64,000 nucleotides of DNA from positions 28,497-92,496 of the forward strand of contig JALQXX010000001.1 in the NCBI GenBank assembly GCA_023262965.1, in the 5' to 3' direction. Source of the DNA: Candidatus Marinamargulisbacteria bacterium. GTDB lineage: Bacteria > Margulisbacteria > Marinamargulisbacteria > UBA817. The notes beneath the pieces are model-generated. The model had not been told where the DNA came from, did no database searches, and worked only from the letters and a program-made list of their open reading frames with translations. Below, piece by piece: positions 21,423-30,487 of this stretch (its first letter is position 1; every line of letters starts with the position of its first letter). The translations under genes and the position numbers were made by a program.

Positions 21423-21824
21423 ATGACTATTATAGATCCAATTTCAGATATGTTTACTCGAATCCGAAACGCTTTGATTGTTTCGTTTGATTCGGTAACA
21501 TTTCAATATTCAAATATTCGTTGTGAAATCGCAAAAATATTATTAAATGAAGGCTACATTCAAGGTTATGAAATTTTAAATACAGATCTTAGGAAAAGAT
21601 CTATTAAAATTGCTTTGAAGTATGATAAGCATGGTAAGCCAGTTATTGAAAATATTCGACGTGTAAGTAAGCCATCTAAGCGTATATACACAAAGAAAAA
21701 GGATATTTACAAGGTATTAAATGGTTTTGGCACCTTGATTTTATCGACGTCTCAAGGTGTTCTATCAGGAAAAGAGGCTCGTATTAAAAATATCGGTGGG
21801 GAAATTATTGGGGAGGTTTACTAA
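21423..21824 (+). CDS. rpsH: 30S ribosomal protein S8
   Basis: This 133-residue protein shows DPISDMFTRIRNAL at the start and the C-terminal S8 block RVSKPSKRIYTKKKDI with LSTSQGVLSGKEARIKNIGGEIIGEVY. S8 binds the central domain of 16S rRNA and in other bacteria represses the spc operon. An AAAGGAG site precedes the ATG. The stop shares a base with the rplF start. Confidence 0.96.
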   Translation: MTIIDPISDMFTRIRNALIVSFDSVTFQYSNIRCEIAKILLNEGYIQGYEILNTDLRKRSIKIALKYDKHGKPVIENIRRVSKPSKRIYTKKKDIYKVLNGFGTLILSTSQGVLSGKEARIKNIGGEIIGEVY

Positions 21825-22348
21825 TGAGTAAATTGGCTAGAAAACCCATTGATCTTTCTGATGTGAATGTATCAATGGAATCCACTACATTGATTGTTAA
21901 GGGTAAGCATGGATCCATGTCTTTGAATGTGCCTCCAGTGGTTACGGTATCGTTAAGTCCATCGGAATTGTATGTGGCATCTTCAAATCCGGCGCATTTG
22001 GGACTTTATTTTTCTTTAATTCGCAATATGGTTCATGGTGTTAAGCATTTATTTTTGGAAACATTGGTTTTAAAAGGCGTTGGGTATCGGGCCGCTTTGG
22101 CGGATAAAAAGATTACGCTGAATTTGGGATATTCCCATCCGGTTGTATTTACGATTCCCGATGGAATATCGGCTGAAATTCCAACTCAGACAGAGATTAA
22201 GTTGACTGGTGTTGATAAGCAATTGGTTGGACAAGTTGCCGCGGATATAATAAAATTACGACCAGCTAAAAAAGATCCGTATAAAGAAAAAGGGATTAAA
22301 CGCACCCGAGATCGAATTCTCAAGAAAGTTGGAAAAAAGGTTAAATAA
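21824..22348 (+). CDS. rplF: 50S ribosomal protein L6
   Basis: L6 has two tandem RNA-binding repeats. The C-terminal signature TGVDKQLVGQVAADIIKLRPAKKDPYKEKGI is clear near residue 126. It sits close to the factor-binding site. Length is 174 residues. One-base overlap with rpsH and a one-base gap to rplR indicate coupled translation. Confidence 0.96.
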   Translation: MSKLARKPIDLSDVNVSMESTTLIVKGKHGSMSLNVPPVVTVSLSPSELYVASSNPAHLGLYFSLIRNMVHGVKHLFLETLVLKGVGYRAALADKKITLNLGYSHPVVFTIPDGISAEIPTQTEIKLTGVDKQLVGQVAADIIKLRPAKKDPYKEKGIKRTRDRILKKVGKKVK

Positions 22349-22349
22349 A

Positions 22350-22634
22350 ATGCAATCTAGAAGTTATGTGTTAAAAATTTCAAAGAAATCTTTGCGGCAT
22401 GTGTATGTTTGGTTAGTCGATGATTCTAATAATATAGTCGCTTCCAGTTCAACGCTTGCGCTCAAGTTTAATCAAGCAAACGTAGATAATTGCACAGCTC
22501 TTGGGGAAGCGATTGGCGCAAAGGCACTTGCATTGTCTGTTAAAAAAATTCGATTTGATCGAAGTGGAAATTTGTACCATGGGCGTGTAAAAGCAGTGGC
22601 TCAAGGTGCGCGAAAGGCTGGATTGGAGTTTTAG
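22350..22634 (+). CDS. rplR: 50S ribosomal protein L18 (short)
   Basis: L18 binds 5S rRNA with L5. Recognisable parts are SKKSLRHVYVWLVDDSNNIVASSST near residue 9 and the C-terminal KKIRFDRSGNLYHGRVKAVAQGARKAGLEF. Started at the ATG at 22350 it has 94 residues, short of the usual ~115-120. The missing part is the basic N-terminal tail that contacts 5S rRNA. The frame is open upstream to 22329, but that would still not restore the tail. Confidence 0.93.
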   Translation: MQSRSYVLKISKKSLRHVYVWLVDDSNNIVASSSTLALKFNQANVDNCTALGEAIGAKALALSVKKIRFDRSGNLYHGRVKAVAQGARKAGLEF

Positions 22635-22636
22635 GT

Positions 22637-23185
22637 ATGTCATACAATGCAATAGATGATTCTCAAGAAAAATACTTTGAAAAATTAATTAAAATTAATC
22701 GAGTTACTAAAGTTAATAAGGGGGGTAAAAAACTAGCGTTTCGGGCTTTTGTTATTGTTGGTGATCAAAAAGGTCGTGTTGGTTTGGCAACAGCTAAATC
22801 AAAAGAGGTTCCATTAGCTATTCGTCGTAGTATTGATAAAGCCAAAAAACAGATGCATGATATTAATTTGTCACAAGGAACGATTCCCCATGAGATTGTC
22901 GGGCACTACAAAGCTTCTTCGGTGGTTTTGCGTCCCGCTCCAGACGGAACGGGGGTTATCGCGGGTGGATCCATACGAATTCTGTTAGAGTCTTTGGGGG
23001 TTGAAAACATTGTTGCTAAATCCATTGGTTCCAGCAACTCATTAAACATGGCAAAAGCGGCTTTGGATGGTTTGTTAAAATTAAAAAATTTGGCCGATGT
23101 TGAGGCACGTAGAGGTGTTAAGATATCGCGTTCATTTTTAAAAAAAGAAAGGGTAGGTGATAATAATGACTCAAGCGCGAGTTGA
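22637..23185 (+). CDS. rpsE: 30S ribosomal protein S5
   Basis: This 182-residue protein has the double-stranded RNA-binding start ([39 protein letters not shown]) and the C-terminal domain [23 protein letters not shown]5 contributes to decoding fidelity and mRNA unwinding. It overlaps rplO by 20 bases with no rpmD (L30) gene between them. Confidence 0.96.
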   Translation: MSYNAIDDSQEKYFEKLIKINRVTKVNKGGKKLAFRAFVIVGDQKGRVGLATAKSKEVPLAIRRSIDKAKKQMHDINLSQGTIPHEIVGHYKASSVVLRPAPDGTGVIAGGSIRILLESLGVENIVAKSIGSSNSLNMAKAALDGLLKLKNLADVEARRGVKISRSFLKKERVGDNNDSSAS

Positions 23186-23684
23186 GGCACCCGTTGTCAA
23201 TTCATTAAGTAATGTTGTTTCTGAATCCAAATCTATTCGGTTAGGATCTATTTCTCCGTTTCCTGGTTCCGTTAAACCACGAAAACGTGTTGGTCGGGGA
23301 AATGCGTCTGGTTGGGGTGGCGAAGCTGGTAGAGGACATAAAGGTCAAAAATCCCGTTCTGGGTTTTCCCGAAAGCGCGGATTCGAAGGTGGGCAAAATC
23401 CTCTGTATAAACGCATTCCTAAAAAGCGGGGATTTACAAATATTTTCAAGGTTCATTATCGATTAGTTAATATATCCAACTTGAATTTTGAGCGATTTGG
23501 ATCCTCTATTGAATGTAAGCACCTGGTGGATTTCGGGTATTGTTCACAAAATGAGCGTATTAAGTTCGTGGGAAACCTACCCGAATCGGTTCGCTTAACA
23601 ACGATTGAAGGGGATGCAATATCACACGCATTAAAGTCACGTTTAGATGCTTTGGGATGCGTCTTCATTCAGCGTAAAGGCTAA
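23166..23684 (+). CDS. rplO: 50S ribosomal protein L15
   Basis: The L15 core starts around residue 37 with [30 protein letters not shown], followed by [16 protein letters not shown]. The ATG at 23166 lies five bases after GGTAGGTGA. About 30 residues ahead of the core are not standard. The C-terminal domain is more diverged. rpmD, normally just before rplO, is absent. The stop shares a base with the secY ATG. Confidence 0.93.
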   Translation: MTQARVEAPVVNSLSNVVSESKSIRLGSISPFPGSVKPRKRVGRGNASGWGGEAGRGHKGQKSRSGFSRKRGFEGGQNPLYKRIPKKRGFTNIFKVHYRLVNISNLNFERFGSSIECKHLVDFGYCSQNERIKFVGNLPESVRLTTIEGDAISHALKSRLDALGCVFIQRKG

Positions 23685-24946
23685 TGTCGTTTTTTTCAGC
23701 ATTATTTCGGTATGCCGATCTTCGATATCGATTGGTATATTCGATCATTGTTTTGGCCATTTATCGATTTGGGTCTCACATTCCAATTACAGGCATTGAT
23801 TTATCGGACTTAACACGTTTGGTAAATTCGAATAGCTTGGTCTCATTTATTGACTTATTTTCAGGTGGGTCCTTTAGCCGGTTCTCTATATTTTCCTTAG
23901 GAATTTTGCCCTATATTAATGCTTCAATTATTATGCAGTTAATGACTTTTGTTCTACCAGAATTGAAGTCTATTTTGGAGGAAGGGGAGCACGGGCGAAA
24001 AAAAATAGCGCAATGGACTCGATATGTAACGGTTGGTTTGGCGATTATTCAGGCCGTTGTGATTACAATCGGATTTCGTTCGTTTCTGTTACCAGACGTA
24101 TCGTATCCATTTTTTATGGTGTATTCGATTATCGGACTTGTGGCAGGGTCATGTTTGGTTATGTACATGGGAGAACTGATGACAGAGAAAGGTATTGGTA
24201 ATGGGGCCTCTCTAATTATATTTGTGGGAATTATTTCGCAAATGCCTTTCTATATCAAAAATACGTGGGGGCTGATTCAGTCCGGTACCAGTGTTATTAA
24301 TGTTGGCTTTATGGTTTTGATGCTTATTGGAATAATTGTTGGTATTATTATCATTCAAGAAGCTCAGCGAAAAATTTTAGTGCAATACGCTAAGCGTGTG
24401 GTAGGACGTAAAATGTATGGCGGGCAGTCTACGTATATTCCATTGCGGTTAATTCAAGGTGGGGTTCTGCCAATTATTTTTGCATCAGCTCTTTTACAGT
24501 TTCCTCTTATTATTGCTAACTTCATGCCTTTTGAGTCCATACAAGTATTTTTTTCTCGTTACTACACCTTTGATGGCATTATATACAATGCGTTATTCTG
24601 CATTTTAATTTTCTTTTTCACGTATTTTTACACTGCCGTATCATTTAGTCCTGTGGATCTAGCTGAAAATATTAAAAAGTATGGTGGATTTATTATGGGG
24701 GTTCGTCCCGGAAAGCCAACCGAGCAGTATTTAGAGGCAATTGTTTCGAAATTAACTTTTTTTGGAGCGTCTTTTTTGTCACTGATTGCTCTTTTGCCTA
24801 TTATTGTCGCCACACTAACGCATGTAAATAGTTTTATGGGATTGGGTGGTACAGCATTGCTGATTATTGTGGGTGTTTCTTTGGATTTATTGAAACAAAT
24901 TGATGCATTTATTATCCAAAAAGAATATGAGAAAGTGGCTGTCTAA
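23684..24946 (+). CDS. secY: Preprotein translocase subunit SecY
   Basis: This 420-residue inner-membrane channel protein has ten predicted transmembrane helices. The plug/TM2 region is GGSFSRFSIFSLGILPYINASIIMQLM, the cytoplasmic loop QEAQRKILVQYAKRV with GGQSTYIPLRLIQGGVLPIIFA is conserved, and the loop PVDLAENIKKYGGFIMGVRPGKPTEQYL lies near residue 325. It partners SecE (476). It is in its usual place after rplO and before adk. Confidence 0.97.
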   Translation: MSFFSALFRYADLRYRLVYSIIVLAIYRFGSHIPITGIDLSDLTRLVNSNSLVSFIDLFSGGSFSRFSIFSLGILPYINASIIMQLMTFVLPELKSILEEGEHGRKKIAQWTRYVTVGLAIIQAVVITIGFRSFLLPDVSYPFFMVYSIIGLVAGSCLVMYMGELMTEKGIGNGASLIIFVGIISQMPFYIKNTWGLIQSGTSVINVGFMVLMLIGIIVGIIIIQEAQRKILVQYAKRVVGRKMYGGQSTYIPLRLIQGGVLPIIFASALLQFPLIIANFMPFESIQVFFSRYYTFDGIIYNALFCILIFFFTYFYTAVSFSPVDLAENIKKYGGFIMGVRPGKPTEQYLEAIVSKLTFFGASFLSLIALLPIIVATLTHVNSFMGLGGTALLIIVGVSLDLLKQIDAFIIQKEYEKVAV

Positions 24947-25593
24947 TGGTTAAGTTACTCATTTTTTTAGGTCCTGCCGGTTCGGGAAAAGGCACTCAAG
25001 CCCAAATTCTTGCTAAAGAATTTGGTTATACACATTTATCTACGGGTGATATGTTGCGTGCAGAGGTGAATTCGGGCTCGGATCTTGGCCATATGTTATC
25101 AGAATGCATGTCTTCTGGGGATCTGGTAGATGATACCATCATTGATGCGTTAATCCGTTCTAATATTCAAAAGTCCTTAAATAGTAATAGTTCAGGCATT
25201 ATTTTTGATGGATTTCCACGTACAATTAATCAGGCAAACTTGCTAGGTGTGTTATTAAAGTCTTTTTCACTTACATTGCAGAGGGTTTTCTTTTTTGATA
25301 TTTCGTTAGAGGAATCTGTTCGACGTATTTCTGGGCGCCGGGTGGATTCTCGAGATAATCATGTATATCATATCAATTCGAATCCTCCACCAGCGGAGGC
25401 CAGGCCATTTTTGATAACACGATCAGATGATTCCGCTGATAGTGTCACACATCGGTATCATATATTTTGCGAACAAACAAAACCACTTTTGAAGTTTTAT
25501 AGTAATGAGTTGGTTAGAATTGATTGTTTATCGTCCATTTCAGATATATCCACAACCATCTCAACGATGTTGGCTGAGCAAAAGACGGTGTAA
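24946..25593 (+). CDS. adk: Adenylate kinase
   Basis: Adk interconverts ATP, ADP and AMP. The P-loop GPAGSGKGTQA is at residues 9-19, the AMP-binding segment THLSTGDMLRAEV near 30, and FDGFPRTINQA near 85. The LID segment (about 125-165) is variant: it lacks the four zinc-binding Cys and keeps GRRVDSRDNHVYHINSNPPP and ITRSDDSADSVTHRY in place of the usual LTxRxDD. Length is 215 residues. Overlaps of one base with secY and map suggest coupling. Confidence 0.95.
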   Translation: MVKLLIFLGPAGSGKGTQAQILAKEFGYTHLSTGDMLRAEVNSGSDLGHMLSECMSSGDLVDDTIIDALIRSNIQKSLNSNSSGIIFDGFPRTINQANLLGVLLKSFSLTLQRVFFFDISLEESVRRISGRRVDSRDNHVYHINSNPPPAEARPFLITRSDDSADSVTHRYHIFCEQTKPLLKFYSNELVRIDCLSSISDISTTISTMLAEQKTV

Positions 25594-26345
25594 TGGTTCA
25601 CACAGTAGCGGATTCTAGTAAACATAAAAGTATGCGTGAGGGCGGTAAAATTTTGTCTTCCGTGTTTGATTTTTTAGGGGGAATTGTTAAAGAGGGTGTT
25701 ACGGCTCGGTATATTGATGATCATGTTAAACAGTTTATTGAGAAGCATCATGCTGAACCGGGTTTTTTGGGATACCAAGGCTATGGTTATTCGACATGTA
25801 TATCTAAGAATGATGAAATTGTGCATGGTATACCGTATCCAGACAAAGTATTTTTTGAAGGTGATTGCGTATCAATTGACGTAGGTGTTCGATATAAGGG
25901 GTACTATGTTGATGCAGCGCGTACATTTTTAATTGGCCGTGTTTCGGATGCTGTGCGTCATTTAGCGGCGGTAACGGAGCAGTCATTTTTTGTTGGCATA
26001 TCCGTTTTGAAGTCTGGGGTGAGGTTGGGCGATATGGGATATGAGATGCAGACATATATTGAGTCGCATGGATTAACGGTTGTACGTGATTTATATAGTC
26101 ATGGGGTGGGACGATCGTTGCATGAGGATCCGTTGATTCCAAATTATGGCAAAAAGGGGTCTGGCGTGAAGGTTTGTCGTGGTATGAGTTTGGCAATTGA
26201 ACCTATGGTAGCTATGGGTGGCGCAGATATTGAAACTTTGGATGATAATTGGACAATTGTTACAAAAGATCGTCAATGGGCCGCTCACTATGAAAACACG
26301 ATTATTATCACAGACAACGGTGTTGACGTTGTGACTATTGCTTGA
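25593..26345 (+). CDS. map: Methionine aminopeptidase, type I
   Basis: This metalloenzyme removes initiator Met from nascent proteins. The pita-bread core of 250 residues has the metal ligands in SIDVGVRYKGYYVDAARTF (two Asp), the catalytic region SHGVGRSLHEDPLIPNYG, and AIEPMVAMG (Glu). It follows adk in the usual spc order. infA, which often follows map, is not present in the 97 bases before rpmJ. Confidence 0.95.
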   Translation: MVHTVADSSKHKSMREGGKILSSVFDFLGGIVKEGVTARYIDDHVKQFIEKHHAEPGFLGYQGYGYSTCISKNDEIVHGIPYPDKVFFEGDCVSIDVGVRYKGYYVDAARTFLIGRVSDAVRHLAAVTEQSFFVGISVLKSGVRLGDMGYEMQTYIESHGLTVVRDLYSHGVGRSLHEDPLIPNYGKKGSGVKVCRGMSLAIEPMVAMGGADIETLDDNWTIVTKDRQWAAHYENTIIITDNGVDVVTIA

Positions 26346-26372
26346 CATGGAAAATATTGGAGAAATAAGGCA

Positions 26373-26401
26373 TTGATAAAAAAAAAAATTTGGGGTAAAT
26401 T
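26373..26401 (+). promoter_or_regulatory. Candidate internal promoter before rpmJ
   Basis: TTGATA (26373-26378) and TAAATT (26396-26401) are spaced by 17 bases in the AT-rich 97-base gap between map and rpmJ. The predicted start would be about 35 bases before rpmJ. A second perfect TTGACA at 26342 has no convincing -10. Consensus-based only. Confidence 0.35.
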
Positions 26402-26442
26402 GTAAGACTAGTTGTAAAGTTTGAATTGTTTAGAGGGTAGAA

Positions 26443-26556
26443 ATGAAAGTTAGATCATCAGTAAAAAAAATATGTAGTAAATGTCGCACCATACGCAGAC
26501 ACGGTCGTGTTATGGTTGTTTGTGAAAATCCAAAGCACAAACAGAAACAAGGATAG
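26443..26556 (+). CDS. rpmJ: 50S ribosomal protein L36
   Basis: This 37-residue gene translates as [20 protein letters not shown] and continues to a C-terminus NPKHKQKQG. The zinc ligands C11-x2-C14, C27 and H32 identify the C+ type of L36. L36 binds 23S rRNA near the L7/L12 stalk base. A GAGGGTAG site precedes the ATG, and the stop is nine bases before rpsM. Confidence 0.95.
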   Translation: MKVRSSVKKICSKCRTIRRHGRVMVVCENPKHKQKQG

Positions 26557-26565
26557 GAGGAAAAA

Positions 26566-26934
26566 ATGGCTCGAATTGTTGGCGTAGACTTACCAAAGGA
26601 TAAACGCCTTATTATTGCTTTAACGTATATATACGGTATTGGCCCACATTTATCAAAGAAAATTATTGAGGAACTTAATCTAGATCCTTCAAAGCGTGTT
26701 AAACAGCTTGAAGAATCTGAGATTGTTTCCATTCGAGATAAGGTTCGAACATTTAAAGTTGAAGGAGACTTGCGCATTGAGGCGGTTCAGAACATTCGGC
26801 GTTTAGAAGATATTGGGTCGTATAGAGGGCGTCGTCATAAATTAAAGTTACCTGTTCGTGGTCAGCGGACGCACACAAATGCACGAACAAAGCGCGGCAA
26901 GAAAATTGCGGTCGCTGGTAAGAAGAAAGCTTAA
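26566..26934 (+). CDS. rpsM: 30S ribosomal protein S13
   Basis: This 122-residue protein starts [30 protein letters not shown] and ends with [16 protein letters not shown], both diagnostic of S13. S13 contacts the 50S subunit (bridge B1) and P-site tRNA. A GGAGG site lies seven bases upstream. It begins the alpha cluster rpsM-rpsK-rpoA-rplQ, in which rpsD is missing. Confidence 0.97.
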   Translation: MARIVGVDLPKDKRLIIALTYIYGIGPHLSKKIIEELNLDPSKRVKQLEESEIVSIRDKVRTFKVEGDLRIEAVQNIRRLEDIGSYRGRRHKLKLPVRGQRTHTNARTKRGKKIAVAGKKKA

Positions 26935-26947
26935 TTAGGAGGTATTT

Positions 26948-27331
26948 ATGGCTCAAAATAAACGAACAAAATCACAATCCCGTAGTGTTTTGGTTGGTGT
27001 TGCGCATGTCAAATCAACATTTAATAATACGATTGTGTCAATTACAGATATGTCGGGGCACGTTATGTCCTGGGCATCAACGGGCATGATGGGATTTAAG
27101 GGAAGTAAAAAAGGAACGCCTTTTGCGGCACAATTAGCCGCAGAGCAAGCTGGTCAAAAAGCTGTCAGCATGGGCGTTTTAGAAGTTGATGTTAATGTGA
27201 AAGGTCCCGGATCGGGTCGAGAGACGGCTATCCGTGCTTTACAATCAGCAGGCTTGGTTATACGATCTATTACAGATTGTACACCAATGCCTCACAATGG
27301 ATGTCGGCCTAAAAAGCGTCGTCGTGTGTAA
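26948..27331 (+). CDS. rpsK: 30S ribosomal protein S11
   Basis: This 127-residue protein has [40 protein letters not shown] and the C-terminal [15 protein letters not shown], all classic S11. S11 forms part of the 30S platform. A TTAGGAGG site precedes the ATG. It is followed directly by rpoA, not rpsD. Confidence 0.97.
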   Translation: MAQNKRTKSQSRSVLVGVAHVKSTFNNTIVSITDMSGHVMSWASTGMMGFKGSKKGTPFAAQLAAEQAGQKAVSMGVLEVDVNVKGPGSGRETAIRALQSAGLVIRSITDCTPMPHNGCRPKKRRRV

Positions 27332-27354
27332 AGAATTATTTAGGAGGTAATAAT

Positions 27355-28320
27355 ATGGTTGAAAATTTGGATACATGGGTTCGTTTTGATCAAATTGATT
27401 CACATCATGGTGTTTTTGAGATGTCCCCTCTCGAGCGTGGGATGGGATTAACAATTGGAAATGCCTTGCGTCGTGTTGTTTTGTCATCGTTACAAGGGGT
27501 TGCTGCCACATCTATAAAGATAGATGGTGTCATTCATGAATTTGATTCAATTAAAGGGGTCCAGGAAGATGTTATTGATATTATTTTTAATGTCAAGCTA
27601 GTTGTTTTTTCATTGTTTAATGATAAACAGTCGCGTACGATTCGATTGAATGTTTCGGGTCCTAAGGACGTTGTGGCCAGCGATTTTATATTACCTCCAG
27701 ATGTTACAATTGTTAACCCAGATCAGCATATTATGACAATAACAGAGTCCGTTGATGTGACCTTAGAGTTTAATGTTGAACAAAATAATGGGTATCGTGC
27801 ATCAGAGGATCAAGATCGATCGGAAGCAGAGGCTTCGCGTATCTTTTTGGATTCATCATTTTCACCTGTTGTTCGTGTGAATCATTTGGTAGAAGATACG
27901 CGTGTTGGCCAAGCGTTTGATCATGATAAATTGATTATGGATATTTGGACAAACGGTAGTGTTTCAGCCGAAGACTGTATGAGAAAAGCTTCCTCTAAGC
28001 TAATGGAGAGTTTTAGTTTATTTGGTGAATTGAATCGTCGTCCCGTTTTTGAGGATGTTGATTTGAGTGAGGCATCTGAAGAAGTATCATTGTCACCGGG
28101 TGCAAAACGGGGGGTCTTGGATATTTTAGTAGAAGATTTGGAATTGTCAGCACGTTCTTTGAATTGCTTGAAGAAAGCCAATATTAATACAGTTGCTGAA
28201 TTAATGCGACGGGATATGTCCGATTTATATAATATTAAAAATTTTGGAAAGAAAAGTGCAGAGGAAATCAGCGCTAAATTGCGAGAGTATGATTTGTATC
28301 TAGCTGTAGACGAGGATTAA
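27355..28320 (+). CDS. rpoA: DNA-directed RNA polymerase alpha subunit
   Basis: This 321-residue protein has the assembly domain (PLERGMGLTIGNALRRVVLSSLQGVA near residue 24; IKGVQEDVIDII) and the C-terminal DNA-binding domain (ILVEDLELSARSLNCLKKANI near 260; LMRRDMSDLYNIKNFGKKSAEEI). Alpha dimerises to seed polymerase assembly and binds UP elements and activators. A TTAGGAGG site precedes the ATG. Confidence 0.97.
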   Translation: MVENLDTWVRFDQIDSHHGVFEMSPLERGMGLTIGNALRRVVLSSLQGVAATSIKIDGVIHEFDSIKGVQEDVIDIIFNVKLVVFSLFNDKQSRTIRLNVSGPKDVVASDFILPPDVTIVNPDQHIMTITESVDVTLEFNVEQNNGYRASEDQDRSEAEASRIFLDSSFSPVVRVNHLVEDTRVGQAFDHDKLIMDIWTNGSVSAEDCMRKASSKLMESFSLFGELNRRPVFEDVDLSEASEEVSLSPGAKRGVLDILVEDLELSARSLNCLKKANINTVAELMRRDMSDLYNIKNFGKKSAEEISAKLREYDLYLAVDED

Positions 28321-28321
28321 T

Positions 28322-28672
28322 ATGAGACATAAAAAAGGAAATAAAAAATTAAGTAAACCAACGGATCAGCGGATCGCTTTGTTGCGCTCACTGACGCTAT
28401 CTTTAGTCAATCATTATCGAATACAAACAACGGATGTTCGTGCAAAAGAAACCCAACGATATGTAGAGCGGTTGATTACTCTTGGCAAGCAAGGTGATTT
28501 GCATGCGCGTCGTCAGGCCTTAAAGCTTTTGCCGAGCCCGGATGCTGTGAAAAAAATATTTGATGTTATTGCGGCAAGCTATGTCTCAAGAAATGGTGGG
28601 TATACTCGTCTGATTAAGGCGGGCCATAGACGAGGGGACGCATCGCCTGTAACCATTATTGAATTTGTCTGA
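28322..28672 (+). CDS. rplQ: 50S ribosomal protein L17
   Basis: This 116-residue protein shows the L17 pattern MRHKKGNKKLSKPTDQRIAL and a C-terminus GGYTRLIKAGHRRGDASPVTIIEFV. It lies near the tunnel exit. It is one base after rpoA, as in most bacteria, and overlaps the likely truA start by about 14 bases. Confidence 0.96.
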   Translation: MRHKKGNKKLSKPTDQRIALLRSLTLSLVNHYRIQTTDVRAKETQRYVERLITLGKQGDLHARRQALKLLPSPDAVKKIFDVIAASYVSRNGGYTRLIKAGHRRGDASPVTIIEFV

Positions 28673-29438
28673 TACAGTACGCTATAAGGGTGTTTTATCA
28701 TACGCAGGGATCGGTTTTTGTGGATCCCAGGTTCAGGCGGGGGATGTTCGTACTGTTTTCGGTTTAGTTGAGAGTGTTTTGTCATCTTTATTGAACCAAT
28801 GTGTCCGTTGTGTTCCGGCCGGACGTACGGATAGTGGGGTGAGCGCTTCTTGTATGGTTTTTCATATGGATTCCCCGGCGTCATTCAATGTCAGTCCCAT
28901 TATTCGTTCGGTTAATCGGCATTTGAAATCATCAGGGATTATAATCAGAGCACTTGAAAAGACGGTTTCGGATTTTCACGCCATTGCATCGGCAACGTTG
29001 CGAACATACACCTATTTTTTTACGTTTGATGCACGGATTCCACATTACTTATTACATGCTGTGGCGTATATTGATCGATCGCCCTTGTTTATTCCAACGG
29101 AATCTGAGATTGCATCTATTTTTTGTGGGACTAAAAATTTTGAATGGTTGTCGGCTAAATCAAATGCCCCATCTACAATTCGATCCATCCAATCAATCAC
29201 GTTTGATGAAATGACCTATAACGGACTATGGTATCAACCGTGTGTGATCTACCGTTTCACAATATCAGCTTCGGGATTCTTGTACCGTATGGTTCGAAAT
29301 ATTACCGGATTGCTCTTGCATTCTATGGTGAACTTTACTAATATGAGTAAACTAAGAGACTATCTATGCATTCATCGGGTTGTGAGGTATCGACTTGCTC
29401 CCGCTCAAGGATTGCATTTGACAGATATCGTATACTAA
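28659..29438 (+). CDS. truA: tRNA pseudouridine(38-40) synthase TruA
   Basis: TruA isomerises U38-U40 in tRNA anticodon arms. The catalytic Asp lies in AGRTDSGVSASCMVFH (near residue 52), and the fold continues through HAIASATLRTYTYFF and a C-terminal FLYRMVRNITGLLL. In the N-terminal strand, GFCGSQVQ replaces the common FxGWQxQ. TTG at 28659 or 28665 is the likely start; neither has a strong Shine-Dalgarno sequence. truA between rplQ and rplM is a frequent arrangement. Confidence 0.9.
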   Translation: MNLSDTVRYKGVLSYAGIGFCGSQVQAGDVRTVFGLVESVLSSLLNQCVRCVPAGRTDSGVSASCMVFHMDSPASFNVSPIIRSVNRHLKSSGIIIRALEKTVSDFHAIASATLRTYTYFFTFDARIPHYLLHAVAYIDRSPLFIPTESEIASIFCGTKNFEWLSAKSNAPSTIRSIQSITFDEMTYNGLWYQPCVIYRFTISASGFLYRMVRNITGLLLHSMVNFTNMSKLRDYLCIHRVVRYRLAPAQGLHLTDIVY

Positions 29439-29458
29439 ATTAAGGTGGTTTATTAATT

Positions 29459-29905
29459 ATGAAAAAAAAACAGATTCGATCCTTTTATCCAACAAAAGAT
29501 AACACAAAAGAGTCTTGGGTTGTTTATGATGCAGGGGGGCAGGTTTTGGGGCGTGCCGCTTCAGAGATTGCTTCGTTAGTGTTAGGGAAATACTTGCCTG
29601 AGTATACACCAGGAGGTGATAATCGACAGTTTGTTATTGTGATTAATGCCAGCAAGGTGATGGTCACCGGAAAAAAAATGACCGACAAAATGTATTATCG
29701 CCATTCTGGGTATCCCGGTGGGCTGAAAGCCACGTCATTGCGTCATTTAATGGAAAAAAAACCAACTGAGGCACTTCGAAAAGCGGTTAATGGCATGTTA
29801 CCCCACAATTCATATGGCCGTAATCTTCAATCGAAGGTGTTTTATTATGCCAACGATGCCCATCGCCATGAAGCGCAGCAGCCAACACATTTTACGAAAG
29901 GATAG
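29459..29905 (+). CDS. rplM: 50S ribosomal protein L13
   Basis: This 148-residue protein carries WVVYDAGGQVLGRAASEIASLVLGK and the motif YYRHSGYPGGLK, followed by AVNGMLPHNSYGR. L13 is an early assembly protein of the 50S subunit. AAGGTGG lies upstream of the ATG. It pairs with rpsI four bases downstream, the standard L13-S9 operon. Confidence 0.97.
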   Translation: MKKKQIRSFYPTKDNTKESWVVYDAGGQVLGRAASEIASLVLGKYLPEYTPGGDNRQFVIVINASKVMVTGKKMTDKMYYRHSGYPGGLKATSLRHLMEKKPTEALRKAVNGMLPHNSYGRNLQSKVFYYANDAHRHEAQQPTHFTKG

Positions 29906-29908
29906 ACT

Positions 29909-30487
29909 ATGACAGAGGATACAAAAAAGAAGTCAAAAAAAACCGTGGCATCAAATCAAAAAAAAGAAGCGCCAAAAAAGAAAGTTGTTCTAAAAAAGAA
30001 GGCTTTAGAATCGGATTCCGCTCCCAAAAAGAAGACTGTGATAACAAAAGAGTCTACACCCACAGCTACAGCTAAGAAAAGACCTGCAATGAGCGTTCCT
30101 AAAGAATATATATACGCTACGGGTAGACGAAAATCGTCTGTTGCTAAAGTATGGTTATTTAAAGGTAACGGGCGTGTCCAGATTAATCGACAAGATCCGT
30201 TGGTGTATTTGTCATCGGAACGATTGATTTCAAAGGTTATGTTTCCGCTTAATTTGATGGACTTAGCATCTTCGTATGATGTTCGTGTTGACGTTTTGGG
30301 CGGTGGGTTGGCCGGCCAAGCTGACGCCGCTACCTTGGGCGTATCCAGAGCTGTTTTAGCAATTAGTGAAGATTTTCGAAAATCGTTGCGTGAGCATGGT
30401 TTATTGACGCAAGATCGACGTGAAAAGGAGCGTAAAAAATATGGTAAGCGCGGCGCACGAAAAAGTCCACAGTTTAGAAAACGATAG
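29909..30487 (+). CDS. rpsI: 30S ribosomal protein S9 with long basic N-terminal tail
   Basis: The S9 domain starts near residue 65 (YIYATGRRKSSVAKVWLFKG) and ends with the P-site-contacting tail KKYGKRGARKSPQFRKR. Ahead of it lie about 62 residues dominated by Lys, Ser, Thr and Ala, including repeated KK blocks, which ordinary ~130-residue S9 lacks. The tail looks disordered and may bind rRNA. The 3' end overlaps the probable serA start by 47 bases. Confidence 0.95.
   Translation: MTEDTKKKSKKTVASNQKKEAPKKKVVLKKKALESDSAPKKKTVITKESTPTATAKKRPAMSVPKEYIYATGRRKSSVAKVWLFKGNGRVQINRQDPLVYLSSERLISKVMFPLNLMDLASSYDVRVDVLGGGLAGQADAATLGVSRAVLAISEDFRKSLREHGLLTQDRREKERKKYGKRGARKSPQFRKR

Noticed and set aside
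26346-26442. Hidden infA or another small gene between map and rpmJ
   Set aside because: The longest ATG frame is about nine codons and nothing resembles IF-1; the gap is AT-rich and better explained as a promoter region.
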